Of a stretch of 64,000 nucleotides of DNA, positions 1 to 8,552 are shown one piece after another. The notes beneath the pieces are model-generated. The model saw nothing but the letters and a program-made list of their open reading frames with translations, was not told where the DNA came from and ran no database searches. Positions within the stretch are counted from its first letter, which is position 1; the number at the start of each line of letters is the position of its first letter. Both the position numbers and the translations under genes were made by a program. This DNA is from an uncultured Lachnospiraceae bacterium (GTDB taxonomy: Bacteria; Bacillota; Clostridia; Lachnospirales; Lachnospiraceae), in the NCBI GenBank assembly GCA_947086895.1, contig CAMUAR010000009.1, positions 1 to 64,000 on the forward strand. The letters run 5' to 3'.

Positions 1-1
1 A

Positions 2-121
2 GACAAAGCTTTTCGAAGACGGGAAACAGGACAAGACCAGAAGGCATCAGGGAAAAGAAAACCACAGAAGGAAACCCAATTTTTTGAAAAAAATTTGAGA
101 AAATCAAAAAAGAACAGGTAA
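2..121 (+). CDS. 3' end of an upstream gene (partial, uncertain)
   Basis: One frame is open from the left edge for 39 codons and ends at a TAA near 119-121. The translated tail is strongly basic (many K, R and Q), as seen in C-terminal tails of nucleic-acid-binding proteins. No domain is visible in this piece, so no function is proposed. It could equally be a chance open frame. Confidence 0.3.
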   Translation, partial: DKAFRRRETGQDQKASGKRKPQKETQFFEKNLRKSKKNR

Positions 122-319
122 ATAAAATTTGCAGTGTGTATAAATGGAACGATCGGATATGGTAATGTAATATGGATGGTATCATTGATATATGCAAAAA
201 ACAAATGGACAAATTTAAATGCTATACTGGATTTTTAATGGATATATAAAATATACGCATGTAAAAAAATATATAAAAATTATCGGAAGCTGTTTTTTGG
301 CAGCAGAATGGGAGGATTT
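122..319. other. AT-rich intergenic region before ligA
   Basis: AT-rich DNA with no credible ORF. I see no perfect promoter and no clear terminator hairpin. It ends in the GGGAGG ribosome site of ligA at about 310-315. Confidence 0.5.
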
Positions 320-2269
320 ATGGATAATAAGAGGTTAAGAATCAAGGAATTAACGGAGCTTTTAAGCCGTGCGGCGCGCGCTTATGAGCAGGAAAACCAC
401 GAAATTATAAGTAATTTTGAATATGATAAACTGTATGACGAATTAAAAGGGCTGGAGGAGGAAACGGGCATTGTAATGTCGGACAGTCCAACCAGAAAAG
501 TAGGGTTTGAAGTGCTTTCCGATTTGCCGAAAATGCGCCATGAAAGCCCAATGTTGTCTTTGGATAAAACAAAGGAAGTGACAGCACTTGCAGAGTGGCT
601 TGGGGATAAAGAGGGGCTTTTGTCGTGGAAGCTGGACGGGCTGACCATTGTTTTAACGTACCGGGAGGGAGCACTTGCGCTGGCAGTAACACGGGGCAAT
701 GGAGAAGTTGGGGAAATTATTACAAATAATGCAAAAGTGTTTAAAAATATTCCTCTTTCGATTCCATATACAGGGGAACTGATCTTAAGAGGCGAAGCGG
801 TAATCACATATTCTGAATTTGAGCGGATCAATAAAGAAATTGAAGATACCGATGCGAAGTATAAAAATCCGCGCAATTTGTGCAGTGGTTCTGTGCGCCA
901 GTTAAATAATGAAATTACGGCAAAGCGCAATGTGCATTTTTTTGCATTTACTCTTGTACGGGCGGAGGGAATTACATTTGAGACGCGCAGGCAGCAGATT
1001 GACTGGCTTATTTCTCAGGGGTTTGATACGGTTGAGGAAAAGCTTGTTACGGCGGATACTGTGGCGGACACGATAACCTATTTTTCAGATAAGATTGAGA
1101 GCAATAATTTCCCGTCGGATGGTCTTGTATTAACTTACAATGATATTGCTTACGGCGAATCGCTCGGAAGAACTTCAAAATTTCCGCGGCACAGTATTGC
1201 ATTTAAATGGCAGGATGAAATAAGAGAAACAACATTGCTTGAGATTGAGTGGAGTCCGTCGCGCACAGGTCTGATTAATCCAGTTGCTATCTTTGAGCCT
1301 GTTGATCTGGAAGGGACAAGTGTCTCGCGGGCGAGTCTCCACAATATCAGTATTATGGAAGGGCTGGAGCTGGGACTTGGCGACCGGATTACTGTGTACA
1401 AAGCAAATATGATTATTCCGCAGATTGCGGATAATTTAACGCGCAGTAAAGGCTGCGAGATACCAAAGATCTGTCCGGTCTGCGGTGAGGAAACATTTAT
1501 TAAAGAGGAAAATGATACAAAAACACTGTATTGTGTCAACAAAGGATGTCCTGCAAAAAAAATCAAACAGTTTACTCACTTTGTGGGCAGAGACGCGATG
1601 AATATCGAAGGATTATCGGAAGCAACGCTGGAAAAGCTGGTGGATCAGCGTATGATTGCGGAACTTGCGGATTTGTTTCACATGGATCGTTACCGGGATG
1701 AGATTACAAGTATGGAAGGGTTTGGGAAAAGATCGTTTGAAAATCTTTTGGCGTCGGTGGAGAAGGCGCGGAGCGTCAGCGTTGCAAAACTTGTATACAG
1801 CCTTGGCATTTTAAATGTCGGTCTTGCAAATGCGAAGCTGATCTGCAAGGAATTTGGCAATGATATTGAGCGCGTCCGCCATGCAAAAAAGGAAGACCTT
1901 ATTGAGATTCCGGGAATTGGAGAAGTAATTGCCGATTCGGTTGTCGCATTTTTTGAGAGCGAGGAAAATGCAAAAATTCTTGACGATCTGCTTGCGGAAG
2001 TTACCTTTACCGTGGAGGAGGAGACAGGGGAGAAATTGTCCGGGAAAAGCTTTGTTATTACAGGCTCTGTAGAACATTTTGCAAACCGCAATGAGTTAAA
2101 GGCGGCAATTGAACGCGAGGGAGGCAAAGTGACAGGCTCGGTCACAGCAAAAACCGATTATCTGGTGAATAATGATAATTTATCAAATTCCACGAAAAAT
2201 AAAAAAGCGAAAGAACTTGGAATCCCGATTATTACAGAGAAGGATTTTCTTGCTATGTTAGAAGAATAA
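320..2269 (+). CDS. ligA: NAD-dependent DNA ligase LigA
   Basis: Seals nicks in duplex DNA using NAD+ during replication and repair, in the cytoplasm. The protein is 649 aa, normal for LigA. The adenylation domain carries the lysine motif WKLDG at about residue 103-107. An OB-fold follows, then a four-cysteine zinc site (CPVCG at about 390 and CVNKGC about 20 residues later), helix-hairpin-helix repeats and a C-terminal BRCT domain (from about 570). An upstream in-frame ATG at 308 exists, but the GGGAGG ribosome site overlaps it, so the ATG at 320 is the better start. The next gene begins 38 bp downstream on the same strand. Confidence 0.97.
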   Translation: MDNKRLRIKELTELLSRAARAYEQENHEIISNFEYDKLYDELKGLEEETGIVMSDSPTRKVGFEVLSDLPKMRHESPMLSLDKTKEVTALAEWLGDKEGLLSWKLDGLTIVLTYREGALALAVTRGNGEVGEIITNNAKVFKNIPLSIPYTGELILRGEAVITYSEFERINKEIEDTDAKYKNPRNLCSGSVRQLNNEITAKRNVHFFAFTLVRAEGITFETRRQQIDWLISQGFDTVEEKLVTADTVADTITYFSDKIESNNFPSDGLVLTYNDIAYGESLGRTSKFPRHSIAFKWQDEIRETTLLEIEWSPSRTGLINPVAIFEPVDLEGTSVSRASLHNISIMEGLELGLGDRITVYKANMIIPQIADNLTRSKGCEIPKICPVCGEETFIKEENDTKTLYCVNKGCPAKKIKQFTHFVGRDAMNIEGLSEATLEKLVDQRMIAELADLFHMDRYRDEITSMEGFGKRSFENLLASVEKARSVSVAKLVYSLGILNVGLANAKLICKEFGNDIERVRHAKKEDLIEIPGIGEVIADSVVAFFESEENAKILDDLLAEVTFTVEEETGEKLSGKSFVITGSVEHFANRNELKAAIEREGGKVTGSVTAKTDYLVNNDNLSNSTKNKKAKELGIPIITEKDFLAMLEE

Positions 2270-2307
2270 AATAGTTTCCTGTTTAAAAATGAAAAGAGGA
2301 ACGTCGC

Positions 2308-2637
2308 GTGAAACTATACAAGGTAATTCTAAGTGGCGGGCAATATGCCATGCTGGAAAAAATGCTGTGTTCCGAGCGGGCGGGGCAGTTAGCAAAAAAT
2401 CAATATATAAACGGGTATGAACTGTTTTATGATATGTTTGATGATGTATGTGCGCCGGTAACAGACGGGTGGAGTACGTATGAGATTGTATTGAAAGAAT
2501 CCAGCAAAAAATTAGATTTATTGAGATTTATAACAAGAGTGGTATTTCCAGAAGATGAGGATTATTTTATAAAACAGATTGGGAATGTTTTTCAGTGCGA
2601 AAAAGATTTTGAGTTTCAAATTGATCTTAACTTTTGA
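2308..2637 (+). CDS. Small hypothetical protein (109 aa)
   Basis: I do not recognise a family. The ORF starts with GTG behind AGAGGA and lies 38 bp after ligA, so it may be cotranscribed. The protein is soluble, acidic and mixed alpha/beta, with no signal peptide and no membrane segment. It begins MKLYKVILSGGQ and ends with a hydrophobic/acidic strand region. The ribosome site and intact frame support a real gene; its role is unknown. Confidence 0.6.
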   Translation: MKLYKVILSGGQYAMLEKMLCSERAGQLAKNQYINGYELFYDMFDDVCAPVTDGWSTYEIVLKESSKKLDLLRFITRVVFPEDEDYFIKQIGNVFQCEKDFEFQIDLNF

Positions 2638-2827
2638 AACTTCCGTTTTATAAAAATATTATGTCCGCGCCGCTCTTATAAGAATATAATACTTTTTGAG
2701 TTTTTTTAAAAATATATTCTATGAAAAACTGTATTTTAGCAGTATGGTTTTATAAGGACAGTGTTACAGGCGATACGGCTTTTTTCACTGTGCAATAAAA
2801 AGAATATAGAACAGAAAAGAGGGTTTT
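2638..2827 (+). other. metA leader region
   Basis: AT-rich leader of about 190 bp. It contains the inverted repeat ACAGTG (about 2758-2763) and CACTGT (about 2787-2792) with T-rich sequence in the loop, which could form a weak hairpin. I looked for SAM-I, S(MK) and T-box hallmarks and did not find them. Confidence 0.3.
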
Positions 2828-3760
2828 ATGCCAATCAAGGTGCAGAATGATCTTCCAGCGAGGAAGATTTTAGAGGAAGAAAATATTTTTATGATGGACG
2901 AGGGGCGCGCGCTGCATCAGGATATCCGCCCGCTGCAGATTGCGATTCTCAATTTAATGCCGTTAAAAGAGGATACGGAAGTGCAGCTGTTAAGAAGTCT
3001 TTCAAATACGCCGCTGCAGCTTGATATTACTTTTTTGACAACAATCAGTTATGTTGGACATAATACAGCAACCAGCCATTTGGACAAGTTTTATTTGACT
3101 TTTGACGATGTAAAAAATTCGAAATTTGACGGGTTGATTATCACGGGCGCGCCTGTGGAAATGATGGAATTTGAGGACGTTACATACTGGGAAGAACTTG
3201 TAAAGATTATGGAGTGGAGCAGGTCGAATGTAACATCAACGCTTCATGTATGCTGGGGTGCGCAGGCGGGGCTGCACTATCATTATGGGCTTGAAAAACG
3301 GATGCTTGAAAAAAAGCTGTTCGGTATTTATAAGCATCGTGTGCTTGTGCGCAGAGAGCCGCTGGTGCGGGGATTTGACGATGTGTTTTTTGCGCCTCAT
3401 TCGCGCTATACTGAGATTGCAAAATCGGATATCAGGGAATGCAAAGAGCTTTTGATCCTGGCGGAATCTGAGGAAGCAGGAGTATTTTTATGTATGGCAC
3501 AGGATGGAAAACAAGTTTTTTTAATGGGTCATCCAGAGTATGACCGGGTGACGCTGGATAAAGAATATAAGCGCGATATTGGAAAGGGAATTGATATCGA
3601 GCTGCCAAAAAATTATTATCCGGGGGATGACCCACAGTGCAGACCAGAACTAATGTGGCGCGCTCATGCAAATACGCTGTACAGTAATTGGATCAATTAT
3701 AAGGTATATCAACAGACTCCTTATGATTTTGCCGATACAGATTTTATTTCCGGTAAATAG
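2828..3760 (+). CDS. metA: Homoserine O-acetyltransferase (MetA family)
   Basis: Acylates homoserine in the first committed step of methionine synthesis. The 310-aa length fits the family. The nucleophile Cys142 lies in HVCWGAQAG, and His235 and Glu237 lie in MGHPEYD, completing the catalytic set. Residue 111 is Glu (GAPVEMMEF). In characterised MetA proteins Glu at this position goes with acetyl-CoA use and Gly with succinyl-CoA, so I infer an acetyltransferase despite the common name succinyltransferase. The start ATG follows AAAGAGGG. It appears monocistronic; the next gene starts 50 bp later and is unrelated in type. Confidence 0.95.
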   Translation: MPIKVQNDLPARKILEEENIFMMDEGRALHQDIRPLQIAILNLMPLKEDTEVQLLRSLSNTPLQLDITFLTTISYVGHNTATSHLDKFYLTFDDVKNSKFDGLIITGAPVEMMEFEDVTYWEELVKIMEWSRSNVTSTLHVCWGAQAGLHYHYGLEKRMLEKKLFGIYKHRVLVRREPLVRGFDDVFFAPHSRYTEIAKSDIRECKELLILAESEEAGVFLCMAQDGKQVFLMGHPEYDRVTLDKEYKRDIGKGIDIELPKNYYPGDDPQCRPELMWRAHANTLYSNWINYKVYQQTPYDFADTDFISGK

Positions 3761-3810
3761 ATATTTACAATAAAAATTTCAGAAGATTAGAATGCTGCTT
3801 GCGCGGCGGA

Positions 3811-5469
3811 ATGAGAGGAAAAGTGGAAATAAAAAATTTAGAACGTTTTGTTTTGGAACAGGCGCAGAAAGAAATTTCAGAAACGGGTGTTTTAAGTTTT
3901 GCAACTCGGAGAACATTGTGGGAAGCAATGGGACCGTTGGAAGTTCGAGAACAGGATTCCGACGTGCCAAGAACACTTTCCGAACCGCTGAAAAAACGAG
4001 CTAAGTTGGCGTTGGAATGTGCAAAAAAAGTAACCAGAGTATGGTGCGCTTATGATTCTGAGGACAAACGGCCACAAAAATTAATCAAGCAGACAAAAGA
4101 TTATCTGGATGGCAAGATTTCTGCAAGTGTTCTTTCTGCGAAGTTAAATGTGATTGATGATTTTATGGTGATTGTTGATGAAACGAATGATTCCGCACCT
4201 GCGGCGGCGATCGCTGCATGGGAAGCTATGGTGACAGCTTTGGAGGATGAGTCTTTGCTGGAACCTTGGTGCGCTGATAGCACAGACGAAGATTTCGATC
4301 CTTATGATTGGGACGCGGCGAAAAATGCGGCTGTGGCTTGGAGAGATGCAGGGACGGGCGGCGATCCTGGAAAGCAGGCGGTGCAGGAGATAAAATTTTG
4401 GGCATGGTATTTGGAGGAAGCAGCAAAGCTGCTTGGAATCGAAGATTTTTGCTTTCCGCAAAAAGATATAAAAGCGTTTGCGAAAAAGCAAAATCCGTCC
4501 AGACCAGTTCCAGAGGAAGTTACACTGGAAAGTTTTGCGAATTATATGGGCGGTCGTTATTATTTTCATGTTCGCACTCCAAACTATGAGGGTAAGCCTG
4601 AAATTTATAAAATTATGATCTGGGTGGATGGAGATTATGGTATTTGCCCGGAGTGCAAAAAAGTTACCAAAGAATTTGAAAGTATTTTTACGGACTGTTG
4701 TTTGACTCGGTGGGAAAATTTTCTGCCAGATGGCAGAGCGTTGAAACTATGCCGCACGATGCCGCAGTTTCGATGCAAAGATCACCCGGATGTATGGTGG
4801 ATTTTTCCAGAGACCGCAAAATCTGTTTCAAACTATAAGGAGGCTTTCAAAGAGTATTTAAAGGGTTCTGGCAGAAAGAAATCTTTTATGGAGCAGCTGG
4901 AGAGCCGTCTGATGGATTGTCTGGAAATTTCAGCGATGGATGTAGCTTTTTGCGGGAAGAGGTTGGATTTAAAAAAGATTGACCAGGAAAAAGAAAAATT
5001 GGGTCTTGCCAATGCAGGATGGGTAGATCAAGAATTAAGATCTTATGGTTTTGATGTAGAGCAGTTTGTTCCGAATATTTATATTTATAGTTGTACATTT
5101 GAAGAATTTCTTCGCTATTATCCAGAGCGGGTTCGCACAATGGAAGATGGAAGTGCAGAGCTTTCTCTTGAACGCTTGTGGGTGCGCTGTTATCAGGATA
5201 ACAATGGCGCGTTAAAACGAATGGTTTTTACTGTTCGGTTTTGCATTTGGGTAAAGAATATAGAGTCTTCCGCTTTGCCAAAGATATTAGCGGATTTATT
5301 TGAATTATCCGATACGCAAACAGAAAAGATCATTCAGACAGCGAAAAAGTGTTATGGGGAATGGGAACTAGAACCGCTTACTGGTTTAATAAAAACAGAG
5401 GCAATACGGATTTGTTCTGCTTTAAAGCAGGGTGGAGTGGAGTGCCGCATTTTGCCGGAACCAGATTGA
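3811..5469 (+). CDS. Large protein of unknown function, possibly Imm5-like N-terminus
   Basis: A 552-aa soluble protein with no signal peptide or membrane segment. The N-terminal ~210 residues are helical and rich in Ala and Trp (for example KFWAWYLEEAAKLL). This loosely resembles the Imm5 immunity-protein fold, which is a weak suggestion only. The middle holds a CPEC motif (about residue 285) and further cysteines that could bind a metal. The C-terminal half is unrecognised. Start choice is open: TTG 3799, ATG 3811 and GTG 3823 are in frame. ATG 3811 is used, although GTG 3823 sits after AGAGGA. The small broken ORF just downstream may belong to the same unit. Confidence 0.7.
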   Translation: MRGKVEIKNLERFVLEQAQKEISETGVLSFATRRTLWEAMGPLEVREQDSDVPRTLSEPLKKRAKLALECAKKVTRVWCAYDSEDKRPQKLIKQTKDYLDGKISASVLSAKLNVIDDFMVIVDETNDSAPAAAIAAWEAMVTALEDESLLEPWCADSTDEDFDPYDWDAAKNAAVAWRDAGTGGDPGKQAVQEIKFWAWYLEEAAKLLGIEDFCFPQKDIKAFAKKQNPSRPVPEEVTLESFANYMGGRYYFHVRTPNYEGKPEIYKIMIWVDGDYGICPECKKVTKEFESIFTDCCLTRWENFLPDGRALKLCRTMPQFRCKDHPDVWWIFPETAKSVSNYKEAFKEYLKGSGRKKSFMEQLESRLMDCLEISAMDVAFCGKRLDLKKIDQEKEKLGLANAGWVDQELRSYGFDVEQFVPNIYIYSCTFEEFLRYYPERVRTMEDGSAELSLERLWVRCYQDNNGALKRMVFTVRFCIWVKNIESSALPKILADLFELSDTQTEKIIQTAKKCYGEWELEPLTGLIKTEAIRICSALKQGGVECRILPEPD

Positions 5470-5499
5470 TAATACATAAGATGATGGAACAGTTTTAAA

Positions 5500-5811
5500 A
5501 TGAAAATAATTTTTGATATTGGAAATCTGTTAAAAAATAATAAAGTTATTTTATGTAAAAAGATGGATAAAGATATGACAATATGGTATCCTGCGTAGTT
5601 GTATCGGGTGCTGAAAGAATTTTGTTTTGATCATAGAAAACTTGCAGATATTGTGGATGATAGCAAAGAGGCGCAGAAAGTAAGAATGGAAATAAAGAAG
5701 AAAGAAAATAATAAAGAAAAAAGCGAAGAAATATTTTTTTGGATTCCGCAAATTTTTCCGCAAGAATTAAGAGAAAAGATGTGGTGGAACGAAATTACCA
5801 TTGGAATTTAA
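5500..5811 (+). pseudogene. Small ORF interrupted by one in-frame TAG
   Basis: From ATG 5500 a frame runs 32 codons to a TAG at 5596-5598. It then continues in the same frame for 70 codons to a TAA at 5809-5811. Both halves read like ordinary protein (start MKIIFDIGNLL; later a lysine-rich helix and a W-rich end). A single nonsense change would explain it. The downstream piece alone could only start at TTG 5599, right after the stop, with no ribosome site. The product would be about 103 aa and is not recognised. A sequencing error or stop readthrough are alternatives. Confidence 0.5.
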
Positions 5812-5903
5812 CTGGGAAAAGGCAAGATATAAAATTTTTAGAAATTCCGCAACTTTAGCTGTGAGAGGTTCCGCTTTGACAAAATAGTGAAATGGAGGAT
5901 TTT

Positions 5904-6521
5904 ATGGGAAGTAAAGTAGATCAGAACAAACAGCAAAAAAAAGAAACGCTATTAAATACGGCATTTCGTCTGTTTACAACCAAGGGCATCAACAAGACCT
6001 CCATTTCTGAAATCGCAGAGGCGTCCGGGATTGCCAAAGGAACGTTTTATTTGTATTTTACGGACAAGTACGATATCCGAAATAAATTGATTGCGCATGA
6101 GTCAGGCAAGCTGTTTAAACGGGCAGCGGATGCAATGGAACGTGAAAATATCACCGCGTTGGAGGAGCGGATTATTTTTATTGTCGATCATATTCTGGAT
6201 CAGCTCAATGAGAATCAAGCATTACTTAATTTGATTAACAAAAATTTAAGCTGGGGTATTTTTAAAAATGCGCTGATTCAAAACACAGATGATAATGTGA
6301 ATTTTCGAAACGTTTATGAACAGATGATTGAGGAATCGGAGCATTGTATCCGCGACCCCGAAATTATGCTGTTTTTGATTGTCGAGCTGGTCAGCTCTAC
6401 CTGCTACAGCGCAATTCTTTACGGGGAACCAGTAGATTTAAAAGGTTTAAAACCGCATTTATTCGAAGTGATACGCAGTATTATTGCAGCACATCAAAAA
6501 CCGCTTATTATGCAAAACTAA
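5904..6521 (+). CDS. TetR/AcrR-family transcriptional regulator
   Basis: DNA-binding repressor of 205 aa. The N-terminal helix-turn-helix is typical: a helix with FRLFTTKGINKTS, then ISEIAEASGIAKGTFYLYF at about residues 32-50. The C-terminal ligand and dimer domain is family-specific and its effector cannot be predicted. ATG 5892 is in frame but forms part of the GGAGGA ribosome site, so ATG 5904 is chosen. A nucleoside phosphorylase follows 124 bp later. The only TetR-type operators I see are at the MMPL promoter near 12.7 kb; none lies in front of this gene, so a link is speculative. Confidence 0.92.
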   Translation: MGSKVDQNKQQKKETLLNTAFRLFTTKGINKTSISEIAEASGIAKGTFYLYFTDKYDIRNKLIAHESGKLFKRAADAMERENITALEERIIFIVDHILDQLNENQALLNLINKNLSWGIFKNALIQNTDDNVNFRNVYEQMIEESEHCIRDPEIMLFLIVELVSSTCYSAILYGEPVDLKGLKPHLFEVIRSIIAAHQKPLIMQN

Positions 6522-6548
6522 AAAAACAGCAGAATCTCGGACAGAGCC

Positions 6549-6591
6549 AGCATACGTTTGAAGGAAGCAAAGCGAAGAGCAAACGTATGCT
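6549..6591 (+). other. 12-bp inverted repeat between tetR and phosphorylase
   Basis: AGCATACGTTTG (6549-6560) and CAAACGTATGCT (6580-6591) are perfectly complementary around a 19-nt purine-rich loop. There is no T-run, so it is not a standard terminator. An AGGAGG sits directly after it but leads only to a five-codon ORF. It could be an operator or an mRNA-processing hairpin. Confidence 0.5.
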
Positions 6592-6645
6592 TAGGAGGTA
6601 GGCACTGGAAGAGATTATGCGGAACTTAAAATAGGGAAAATAATT

Positions 6646-7419
6646 ATGATATTAGAAGAATTTGATAATACCGAGCGGGCAGTGATTAACCCGGACAATT
6701 TAATTGCGCAAGTGGAAGGAATGCCCAAAACAGCAGTTACCTGTTTTGCGAAAGAAACATTTCAGCGGATGCTTGAAAACTTTGGGGGCAGAAAGATTGC
6801 AGAAACTTTGGTTGCAAATATGAATATCCCTGTTTATAAGACGGTATACAAAGAAGTGGAACTGGCTCTTTTTATGTCCGATGTAGGTGCTCCGGCTTGC
6901 GTTGCCGCGCTGGAAGATATTTTTGCAATGGGGGCAGAAAAGATTGTAATGTTTGGAACATGCGGCGTACTTGACGCTGCGATTGAAGATTGTTCCATTA
7001 TTATCCCATACACTGCCGTCAGCGACGAAGGAACAAGTTTTCATTATGCGCCGCCGTCGGATGAGATTAAAGTCAACACAAAATATAGCAAGGCGTTTCA
7101 GGAAATGCTTGATGATATTGGATGCAGTTACACCGTTGGAAAAACGTGGACGACGGATGGAATATACCGTGAAACAAAACAGAAAGTGGCGAAACGAAAA
7201 GAGATGGGCTGTGTGTGCGTAGATATGGAATGTTCCGCGGTGGCAGCATTAGCCCAGTTCCGGGGCAAAGATATTTTCCAGTTTTTTTATGCTGCTGATA
7301 ATCTGGACAGCGAAGCTTGGGATATAAGAAGTCTTAACAATAAAACAAACCTTACAGAAAAAGATAAAGCAGCATTGCTGGCGATGGATTTCGCAGCGCA
7401 GATTGAAAAGAATAGTTAA
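6646..7419 (+). CDS. Nucleoside phosphorylase (uridine/purine phosphorylase family)
   Basis: Cleaves nucleosides with phosphate to give a base and (deoxy)ribose-1-phosphate in the cytoplasm. The 257-aa protein has the PNP/UDP family layout: a glycine-rich phosphate-binding segment with MFGTCGVLD at about residue 103, and a C-terminal MECSAVAALA block, the family's Met-Glu sugar-binding motif. The exact substrate cannot be read from the sequence. The gene follows tetR on the same strand and may be controlled by it. Confidence 0.85.
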   Translation: MILEEFDNTERAVINPDNLIAQVEGMPKTAVTCFAKETFQRMLENFGGRKIAETLVANMNIPVYKTVYKEVELALFMSDVGAPACVAALEDIFAMGAEKIVMFGTCGVLDAAIEDCSIIIPYTAVSDEGTSFHYAPPSDEIKVNTKYSKAFQEMLDDIGCSYTVGKTWTTDGIYRETKQKVAKRKEMGCVCVDMECSAVAALAQFRGKDIFQFFYAADNLDSEAWDIRSLNNKTNLTEKDKAALLAMDFAAQIEKNS

Positions 7420-7538
7420 ATGTAATAAAATTTGCATATCAGAAAAGTGATATTAAATAATAATTTATATAATGATATTTGCTTATAAATTTATATGAAA
7501 GCAGCCATACAAGATGCAAAAAAATTTTTATCAGCTTA
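7420..7538. other. Boundary between core genes and mobile-element scar
   Basis: A short AT-rich stretch with no gene. It ends in the TA dinucleotide (7537-7538) that precedes the IS terminal repeat starting at 7539. Confidence 0.4.
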
Positions 7539-7618
7539 GAGCGTGTTTGAAAATTAAAAATTGCACAAAACATGTGTTTTCACCCGAATTATGTGATAAA
7601 ATAAAGAAAAGGGGGGTG
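7539..7618 (+). mobile_element. Left end of an IS element (solo fragment)
   Basis: 80 bp beginning with the terminal repeat GAGCGTGTTTGAAAATTA. It is nearly identical to the left part of the miniature element at 9505-9700. The similarity stops abruptly at 7618, where ssb sequence begins. It is preceded by TA, as at 9503-9504. It is a truncated end left by insertion followed by deletion, related to the IS5-type element that encoded a transposase starting MLRCYELTDQEWERI. Confidence 0.8.
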
Positions 7619-7961
7619 CATTGGCATTGCTCCCTTCTGCGCGTTTCCCTGTTGGGATATAGCTCCATTCGTACACGGTGATCTTTAGGATCATGCCTTT
7701 TGAACCGTCCGGCCTGCGGGTGTATCCCACAAGGTCAAGGTCGCCCGTGACAAAGAGCAGGCTGCCCTTTTTGACCCTGGCTTTGCTGAGCCTCTCGGCT
7801 GCCTTCCCGAACAGGACGCACTGGTAGAAGTTGGGGTGTTCCTGCTCCCCGAAGCCCTTGTTGACTGCCACGTTGAACTGGACATATTCCGTGTTGTCCT
7901 GGCTTGTCTGGAGTTCAGGGTCGGCTGTGACCCTGCCTGTGAGTGTGATTGGTGTAAACAT
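7554..7961 (-). pseudogene. ssb: Single-stranded DNA-binding protein, 3' end replaced by IS sequence
   Basis: An OB-fold SSB-type protein of the kind carried by conjugative elements. It starts MFTPITLTGRV and includes VQFNVAVNKGF and GKAAERLSKARVKKG. The OB domain (about 105 aa) is complete. The last ~20 residues are read from the IS end at 7539-7618, so the natural disordered tail that recruits partners is lost. It may still bind ssDNA. No other conjugation genes remain nearby. A good ribosome site (GAAAGGGGAAATGTACC) precedes the start. Confidence 0.8.
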
Positions 7962-8016
7962 GGTACATTTCCCCTTTCTTGATGAAAAAATTTATTGGTT
8001 GCATTAAAAAAGTGCC

Positions 8017-8038
8017 AAAAAACTGCCATTTACTGGCA
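8017..8038 (-). terminator. Hairpin terminator between yoeB and ssb
   Basis: TGCCA-loop-TGGCA (8024-8038) is followed on the minus strand by a U-run (A-run at 8017-8022 on the plus strand). A shorter T-run follows on the plus strand. It would end the toxin-antitoxin transcript before ssb. The rest of 7962-8285 holds a GCCCACC/GGGGTGGGC-type GC stretch near 8215-8230 and no credible gene. Confidence 0.55.
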
Positions 8039-8285
8039 TGGTTTTTCTGACACTCATTTCAATCATAAACAGCGTGTGCATCTATGCGCCTGGCATATCC
8101 CGATGGGAAGCACAAAAATCAATTACAGGAATATCTTAGTACAATATATAGGGATTGTCAAATGGTTGGATACAAGATTTTGTTTAATGAATACAAAGCC
8201 TATAAAATTAACCCCGCTTTGGGGGTGGGCTGGATACGTTCGGACTTGCTATATGGAAATACAGGGAAAGATAGATCGTCCTTGC

Positions 8286-8552
8286 TTATTTGTCATTATA
8301 GTGTCCCTTGCACTGGGTTATAACGATATTTTCGTCGCTGACAGTATAGACAAGCCTGTCTTTTTCGTTGATCCTTCTGCTCCATTCCCCTTCTGGGCTG
8401 TCCTTTAGCGGTTCGGGTTTCCCCTCGCCGGTAAAAGGTTCCCGTTGGATGGATTTTAAGAGCCTGTTTATTTTTTTTAAGGTCTTTTTGTCCTGCGACT
8501 GCCAGTAGAGGTATTCCTCCCACGCATCCTCAGCAAATGTGATTTTACTCAC
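8286..8552 (-). CDS. yoeB: YoeB-family mRNA interferase toxin
   Basis: Ribosome-dependent endoribonuclease of a type II toxin-antitoxin pair. The 88-aa protein matches YoeB closely through its length: DYLYWQ-like EEYLYWQSQDKK near the start, GKPEPLK in the middle and WSRRI after it. The YoeB active-site residues are present as Glu47, Arg66 and His84-Tyr85. It overlaps the antitoxin stop by 8 bp, the usual translational coupling. The toxin appears intact. Confidence 0.95.
   Translation of the reverse strand: MSKITFAEDAWEEYLYWQSQDKKTLKKINRLLKSIQREPFTGEGKPEPLKDSPEGEWSRRINEKDRLVYTVSDENIVITQCKGHYNDK

Noticed and set aside
382..930. Long antisense ORFs over ligA and other genes
   Set aside because: They lie in other frames of well-supported genes, have no ribosome sites and give low-complexity translations.
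2638..2827. SAM or T-box riboswitch before metA
   Set aside because: None of the conserved core sequences of these elements could be found.
6344..6601. 85-codon ORF overlapping the end of tetR
   Set aside because: Different frame of a supported gene, Arg/Ser-rich, and it spans the 12-bp inverted repeat.
7995..8408. Plus-strand ORFs opposite yoeB (7995-8408, 8084-8323)
   Set aside because: They overlap an intact toxin gene antisense, cross a terminator and show no family features.
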